Translations under genes and position numbers: made by a program
Notes under the pieces: generated by a model
Databases searched by the model: none
What the model was told of the DNA's origin: nothing
Seen by the model: only the letters and a program-made list of their open reading frames with translations
Source of the DNA: Streptomyces venezuelae
Lineage (GTDB): Bacteria; Actinomycetota; Actinomycetes; Streptomycetales; Streptomycetaceae
Length of the DNA stretch: 64,000 nt
Direction of reading: 5' to 3'
Assembly (NCBI RefSeq): GCF_008642375.1
Contig: NZ_CP029194.1
Span: 4,811,001-4,875,000, forward strand
Shown here: in pieces, positions 60,807 to 64,000 of the stretch
Numbering within the stretch: position 1 is the stretch's first letter
Layout of the letters: every line of letters starts with the position of its first letter

Positions 60807-61397
60807 CTACCCGGCCGAGACCGCCCCCTTCACCACGTCCGCCGTGGCCACGACCCGGGCGAACCGCCCACCGTGCAGCGACACCGCCGTCGCCCGGGTC
60901 AGCTCCTCCGCCGACTGCACCCACCCGAACGGCCCCTCCAGGTCGAAGGTGTGCATCGCGTCCAAGGGGAACAGCACCTCGTACCCGAGGTTCCCGCCCA
61001 TCCGGGCCGTCGTCTCGTTGCACATGTTCGTCTGGATCCCGACGATCACGATCTGCCCGATGCCCGCCCCCTTCAGCCAGGCGTCCAGATCCGGCTCCCC
61101 GTAGAACGCCGAGTTCACCCTCTTCGTGACCAGCAGCTCAGGCCCCGCCCCCTTCCCCCGCCGCTCCTCGACGAAGTCCTTGAACCCGTTCCCCTCCGTC
61201 CCCGGCTCCAGCGGCGACCCCGGCTGCACCGAGTCGTGCCGCACGAACACGACCGGCCGCCCCGTCTCCTGCCACACATCGATCAGAGCCGCGATGTTCC
61301 CCTCGGCCTCCGGGTTGTTCCGCCGCCCCCAGAAGTCGAGCTCGAAGCCCTTCTGCACGTCGACGACCACCAGCGCTGCGTTCTCGTTGATCTCCAT
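60807..61397 (-). CDS. Isochorismatase-like cysteine hydrolase
   Basis: A 196-residue protein of the cysteine hydrolase superfamily. The Asp-Lys-Cys triad is visible: Asp in VVVDVQKGF, Lys in LLVTKRVNSAFYG and Cys in GIQTNMCNETTARM. The family includes nicotinamidases, isochorismatases and N-carbamoyl hydrolases. The metal ligands of nicotinamidase are not evident, so the substrate is open. ATG 61397 (MEINENAAL) has AGGA nine bases upstream; GTG 61403 is two codons earlier. It is divergent from a GlxA-type regulator gene by 45 bp, which may control it. Confidence 0.87.
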   Translation of the reverse strand: MEINENAALVVVDVQKGFELDFWGRRNNPEAEGNIAALIDVWQETGRPVVFVRHDSVQPGSPLEPGTEGNGFKDFVEERRGKGAGPELLVTKRVNSAFYGEPDLDAWLKGAGIGQIVIVGIQTNMCNETTARMGGNLGYEVLFPLDAMHTFDLEGPFGWVQSAEELTRATAVSLHGGRFARVVATADVVKGAVSAG

Positions 61398-61442
61398 GCC
61401 CACGATCCTGACGCGACGGAGCCGACCGCCCCAGAGGGAGAA

Positions 61443-62471
61443 ATGACAGCGATCGATGCTTTACTGCCACCCATGGCCGCCCCCCAGCGCATCGCCCTCC
61501 TCTCCTTCCCGGGCATCCGCGCCTTCGACGTCTCCGTCATCACGGAGGTCTGGGGCAGCGATCGCACCCTCCGCGGCGTCCCGCCCTTCGAACTCCGCAG
61601 GGTCGCCACCGACCCGCACACCCCCATCCCCCTCCACGGCGGACTCACCCTCACCCCCGACCGCCCCCTCACCTGGCTCGACGAACTCACCACCACGGAC
61701 CTGGTCCTCGTCCCCGGCGTAGAGGACCCCGACGCCGACCTCCCGACCCCCCTCCTCGAAGCCCTCCGCCACGCCCACACCGCGGGCATCCCCGTCGCCT
61801 CGCTCTGCGCGGGCGCCTTCGTCCTCGCCCGCGCGGGACTCCTCGACGGCCGCAGAGCCGTCACCCACTGGCACCTGGCTCAGACGCTCGCCACCCGCCA
61901 CCCCGAGATCCAGGTCGAGCCCGACGCGCTCTTCGTGGAGGACACCGGTATCTGGACGTCCGCCGGCACAGCCGCCGGTATCGACCTCTGCCTCCACCTC
62001 GTCCGCACCGCCCACGGAGCCGAGGCCGCCGCCTCCGTCGCCCGCTCCATGGTCACCGCCCCCTTCCGCACGGGCACCCAGGCCCAGTTCATCGAGCACC
62101 CCACACCGCGCGCCGACCGCGACGCCGACGCCCTCGCCACCGTCCGAGCCCACGCGCTCGCCCACCTGGACGAGCCCCACACCGTCGCGAGCCTCGCGGC
62201 CCACGCCGGAATGTCCCCCCGCTCCTTCGCCCGCCACTTCCAGGCCACCACCGGAACCACCCCCCTGCACTGGCTCATCACCCAGCGCGTCGCCGCCGCC
62301 CAGAAACTCCTCGAACGCACCGACCACCCCCTCCCCGAGGTGGCCCGCCGCGCGGGCTTCGGCAGCGAGGTCACGATGCGCCAGCACTTCGCCTCACACC
62401 TCGCCACCAGCCCGCGCGACTACCGCAACGCCTTCCGTCACCCCGCGGGCAACAGCCCGATCGCCCGATAG
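61443..62471 (+). CDS. GlxA-type regulator (DJ-1/PfpI domain plus AraC helix-turn-helix)
   Basis: A 342-residue transcription factor. Residues 10-190 form an amidase-like DJ-1/PfpI sensor (RIALLSFPGIRAFDVSVITE, SLCAGAFVLARAGLLDGRRA with the elbow Cys, VTHWHLAQTL). Residues 235-335 are the AraC-type double helix-turn-helix (PHTVASLAAHAGMSPRSFAR, HFQATTGTTPLHWLITQRVA, LPEVARRAGFGSEVTMRQHF). GAGGGAGAA precedes ATG 61443; ATG 61473 is an alternative. Its 3' end overlaps trpS tail-to-tail by 34 bp. The target may be the divergent cysteine hydrolase gene. Confidence 0.9.
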   Translation: MTAIDALLPPMAAPQRIALLSFPGIRAFDVSVITEVWGSDRTLRGVPPFELRRVATDPHTPIPLHGGLTLTPDRPLTWLDELTTTDLVLVPGVEDPDADLPTPLLEALRHAHTAGIPVASLCAGAFVLARAGLLDGRRAVTHWHLAQTLATRHPEIQVEPDALFVEDTGIWTSAGTAAGIDLCLHLVRTAHGAEAAASVARSMVTAPFRTGTQAQFIEHPTPRADRDADALATVRAHALAHLDEPHTVASLAAHAGMSPRSFARHFQATTGTTPLHWLITQRVAAAQKLLERTDHPLPEVARRAGFGSEVTMRQHFASHLATSPRDYRNAFRHPAGNSPIAR

Positions 62472-63436
62472 GCCCGGTCCACCAACGGCCGCGCCACCCC
62501 CCGGGCCCGCTCGGCCCCGTCCCGTAGCACCTGATCCACATACCCGGGGTCCGCCGCGAGCCCGGCATGCCGCTCCCGCACGGGCCTCAGCAGCTCGACG
62601 ACCGCGTCCGCCGTGTCCTTCTTCAACGCTCCGTACGACTGATATACACCGGCCAGCGCCTCGGGGTTCCCACTTGTCGCGGCGGCCATCAGATCGAGGA
62701 GATTCGCGACGCCCGGCCTGCCCTCCCGGTCGTACTCCACGTCCCGCCCGCTGTCGGTCACGGCCCGCATGATCTTCCGCCGCACGGTCTCCGCGTCGTC
62801 CAGCAGATAGACGATCCCGGCCCCGTTCGCGTGCGACTTCCCCATCTTCGATGTGGGGTCCTGCAGGTCCATGACCCGCGCAGCCACCTTCGGAGCCGTG
62901 GCCCGCGGCACGGTGAAGGTGTGCCCGTACCGCTGGTTGAACCGCACCGCCAGGTCCCGCGTCAGCTCCACGTGCTGCGTCTGGTCCTCACCCACCGGCA
63001 CCTCGTCGGCCCCGTACGCCAGGATGTCCGCGGCCATCAGCACCGGATACGTGAGCAGCGACAGCCGCACACCCTCCCCGGCGGCCCGCGCGAGCACGCT
63101 CTTCTCCTTGTACTGGATCATCCGTCGCAGTTCGCCGTCCGTGGCCGTGCACTCCAACAGGTACGAGAGCCTGGCGTGCTCGTCCACATGGCTCTGCACG
63201 AACAGCGTGCAGAGCTCCGGATCCAGCCCCGCGGCCAGCAACAGCGTCGCCGCCTGCCGGCTGAGCCGCCGCACCCGCCCCGGATCGTGCTCCACGGTCA
63301 GCGCATGCAGGTCCACGACGCTGAACAGCGCCTCCGCCCGGTGCTGATCCACCTCGACCCACCGCCGGACGGCCCCGAGGTAGTTGCCCAGCGTCAGATG
63401 CCCGGTGGGCTTGATCCCGCTGAAGATCCTCGTCAT
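62438..63436 (-). CDS. trpS: Tryptophanyl-tRNA synthetase (inducible, TrpRS1-like)
   Basis: A 332-residue class I synthetase that charges tRNA-Trp. It has the HIGH-type motif GIKPTGHLTLGNYLGAVRRW, the tryptophan-binding MAADILAYGADEVPVGEDQ and the KMSKS-type SKMGKSHANGAG. By gene order it corresponds to S. coelicolor SCO3334, the TrpRS reported as indolmycin-resistant and inducible, but resistance cannot be judged from sequence here. AAGGA precedes the ATG. The transcript begins with a short Trp-Trp leader peptide and several GC hairpins, so expression should respond to charged tRNA-Trp levels. Confidence 0.95.
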   Translation of the reverse strand: MTRIFSGIKPTGHLTLGNYLGAVRRWVEVDQHRAEALFSVVDLHALTVEHDPGRVRRLSRQAATLLLAAGLDPELCTLFVQSHVDEHARLSYLLECTATDGELRRMIQYKEKSVLARAAGEGVRLSLLTYPVLMAADILAYGADEVPVGEDQTQHVELTRDLAVRFNQRYGHTFTVPRATAPKVAARVMDLQDPTSKMGKSHANGAGIVYLLDDAETVRRKIMRAVTDSGRDVEYDREGRPGVANLLDLMAAATSGNPEALAGVYQSYGALKKDTADAVVELLRPVRERHAGLAADPGYVDQVLRDGAERARGVARPLVDRAYRAIGLLPAG

Positions 63437-63459
63437 CGCGTTCCTTCTCCCTCAGCCAC

Positions 63460-63566
63460 GGGCCGCCGGCCCGACGGCCCGGCTCCCGGAGGGGGATGCG
63501 CGAACGGCCGCCGGAACGGCGGCCGCTTGGTACATGCGCGAGTGCGGGCCGCCGGTCAGGCGGCCC
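63460..63566 (-). promoter_or_regulatory. trpS attenuator: competing GC hairpins
   Basis: Read on the minus strand, hairpin 1 (63546-63566) pairs GGGCCGCC, which directly follows the Trp codons, with GGCGGCCC. Hairpin 2 (63505-63525) pairs CGGCCGCCG with CGGCGGCCG around a three-base loop. Hairpin 3 (63460-63480) pairs GGGCCG with CGGCCC before the trpS ribosome site. The GGCGGCC arm of hairpin 1 can also pair with the GGCCGCC arm of hairpin 2, giving alternative folds. No U-run follows, so control could be factor-dependent termination or masking of translation. Confidence 0.75.
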
Positions 63567-63597
63567 ACCACAGGGTGGCGTGCGCATGCGTAGTCAT
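63556..63597 (-). CDS. trpS leader peptide with tandem Trp codons
   Basis: ATG 63597 to TGA 63556 encodes 13 residues, MTTHATLW-type in full reading M-T-T-H-A-H-A-T-L-W-W-A-A. Two adjacent Trp codons lie four codons before the stop, exactly where a stalled ribosome would open hairpin 1. A TAGCCT box ends six bases before the ATG, so the peptide is probably translated from a leaderless mRNA. This fits ribosome-mediated attenuation as reported for the S. coelicolor homologue. Confidence 0.85.
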   Translation of the reverse strand: MTTHAHATLWWAA

Positions 63598-63603
63598 ACG
63601 GAG

Positions 63604-63609
63604 AGGCTA
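63604..63609 (-). promoter_or_regulatory. -10 box of trpS
   Basis: TAGCCT on the minus strand, six bases before the leader-peptide ATG. Its upstream region (GTGTCA at about 17 bp) overlaps the complement of the rrn -35 box, so the two divergent promoters share sequence. Confidence 0.55.
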
Positions 63610-63625
63610 CGCCCGAGGACCGGGG

Positions 63626-63654
63626 TTGACACGGGATTACCAGGTCCGTAGTGT
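63626..63654 (+). promoter_or_regulatory. Strong vegetative promoter of the rRNA operon
   Basis: TTGACA (63626-63631), 17-bp spacer, TAGTGT (63649-63654), close to the HrdB consensus. It reads toward the rRNA leader. Confidence 0.8.
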
Positions 63655-64000
63655 TCTCCGAGTTGTCCGACGTGAGCACCGACTCCGGTCGGCCCCGGAC
63701 AGCCATTCCGCAAGACCCACAGAAGCTGACGACGCTTTGCCGCGCCGTCCGGCTTTCCGTGTGTATTTGCGAAATGAGGAATCCGCGTTCGAAGGTCTGA
63801 GCGCAAGCCGCCCGATTAGCGTCGGAGGCAGGAATTCGCTAAAGTCTCACTCGTCGGAACGGCCCAACAGCCGCAAAGACAAATCCCGCTGACTGGGAAT
63901 CAGACGCCGAAAGGATCTGATAGAGTCGGAGACGCAAGAACGAAGGAAAAGCCCGGAGGAAAGCCCGCGAGGGTGAGTACAAAGGAAGCGTCCGCACCTT
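63655..64000 (+). other. rRNA operon leader, upstream of 16S rRNA (16S not reached)
   Basis: No protein gene is present. The segment from about 63915 to the end (CTGATAGAGTCGGAGACGC, AAGCCCGGAGGAAAGCCCG, GGGTGAGTACAAAGGAAGCG) is the characteristic Streptomyces pre-16S leader with its antitermination and processing signals. The mature 16S gene should begin a few hundred bases beyond the window. Confidence 0.85.
63816..63845 (+). promoter_or_regulatory. Second candidate rrn promoter
   Basis: TTAGCG (63816-63821), 18-bp spacer, TAAAGT (63840-63845). Streptomyces rrn operons have several tandem promoters, and this would be a downstream one. Confidence 0.5.

Noticed and set aside
63655..64000. 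Start of the 16S rRNA gene inside the window
   Set aside because: The sequence is the pre-16S leader; the conserved 16S 5' end was not seen before the window stops.

Overview
The window looks like the chromosome core of a Streptomyces (high-GC actinomycete). Third codon positions are strongly G/C-biased, starts are often GTG, neighbouring genes overlap by ATGA or GTGA, and the gene order follows the S. coelicolor SCO3334-SCO3403 interval in reverse: folE, folP-folB-folK, panC-nadB-nadC-coaX, lsr2, clpC, sigE-cseABC, mutY, disA, radA, ilvD, proC, trpS. Function calls come from reading the translated proteins and motifs; no database search was run.

Layout. 1-4200: end of folE, a frameshifted intein-like homing endonuclease relic, then the convergent folate operon folP / NTF2-like protein / folB / folK / DUF3180. 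4200-10970: a membrane DUF2156 (LysX/MprF-like) protein, an esterase, and a compatible-solute (OpuC-type) ABC importer split over two divergent units. 11000-18300: a coiled-coil membrane protein, a GNAT, a stand-alone NuoD with a MidA/NDUFAF7-like methyltransferase, a NarL-type two-component pair, an ArsR-type regulator and a small protein. 18320-25230: a PLP lyase, then the overlapping cofactor operon DUF2520 (PanG-like) / panC / nadB / nadC / coaX. 25300-31490: small unknown genes, a BlaI-type regulator, a short N-acetylglutamate synthase, lsr2, an SCO3374-type protein and clpC with two ClgR-type boxes. 31490-34507: a 1005-residue NACHT STAND NTPase, the main accessory gene. 34508-38020: a secreted M23 peptidase with a structured leader, and a TetR/MFS efflux pair with two matching operators. 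38030-41470: the sigE-cseA-cseB-cseC envelope-stress operon. 41700-47400: mutY, PAP2 phosphatase, a secreted protein, disA and radA. 47580-55000: a sigma-like/zinc-motif/transmembrane/BACON fusion, a Cys-rich unknown, Ppx/GppA, a TIM-barrel isomerase with TetR, and ilvD. 55060-64000: an AfsK-like PQQ-propeller kinase, an SH3 protein, an ABC-2 exporter with an operator over its start codon, proC, a cysteine hydrolase, a GlxA-type regulator, and trpS with a Trp-Trp leader peptide. The window ends inside an rRNA operon leader just before the expected 16S gene.

How the genes work together. Much of the window is cofactor supply (folate, pantothenate/CoA, NAD) and amino-acid synthesis (ilvD, proC, NAGS). 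Several units concern envelope homeostasis (sigE-cseABC, M23 peptidase, PAP2, and disA, which makes c-di-AMP). Others concern protein and DNA quality control (clpC, radA, mutY) and chromosome silencing (lsr2). The observations most worth following are the trpS attenuator beside the rrn promoter, the NACHT gene next to clpC, the broken intein-like gene after folE, the sigma/zinc-motif/BACON fusion, and a cluster of three identical 12-bp palindromes. No tRNA, CRISPR array, insertion sequence or phage attachment site was seen.
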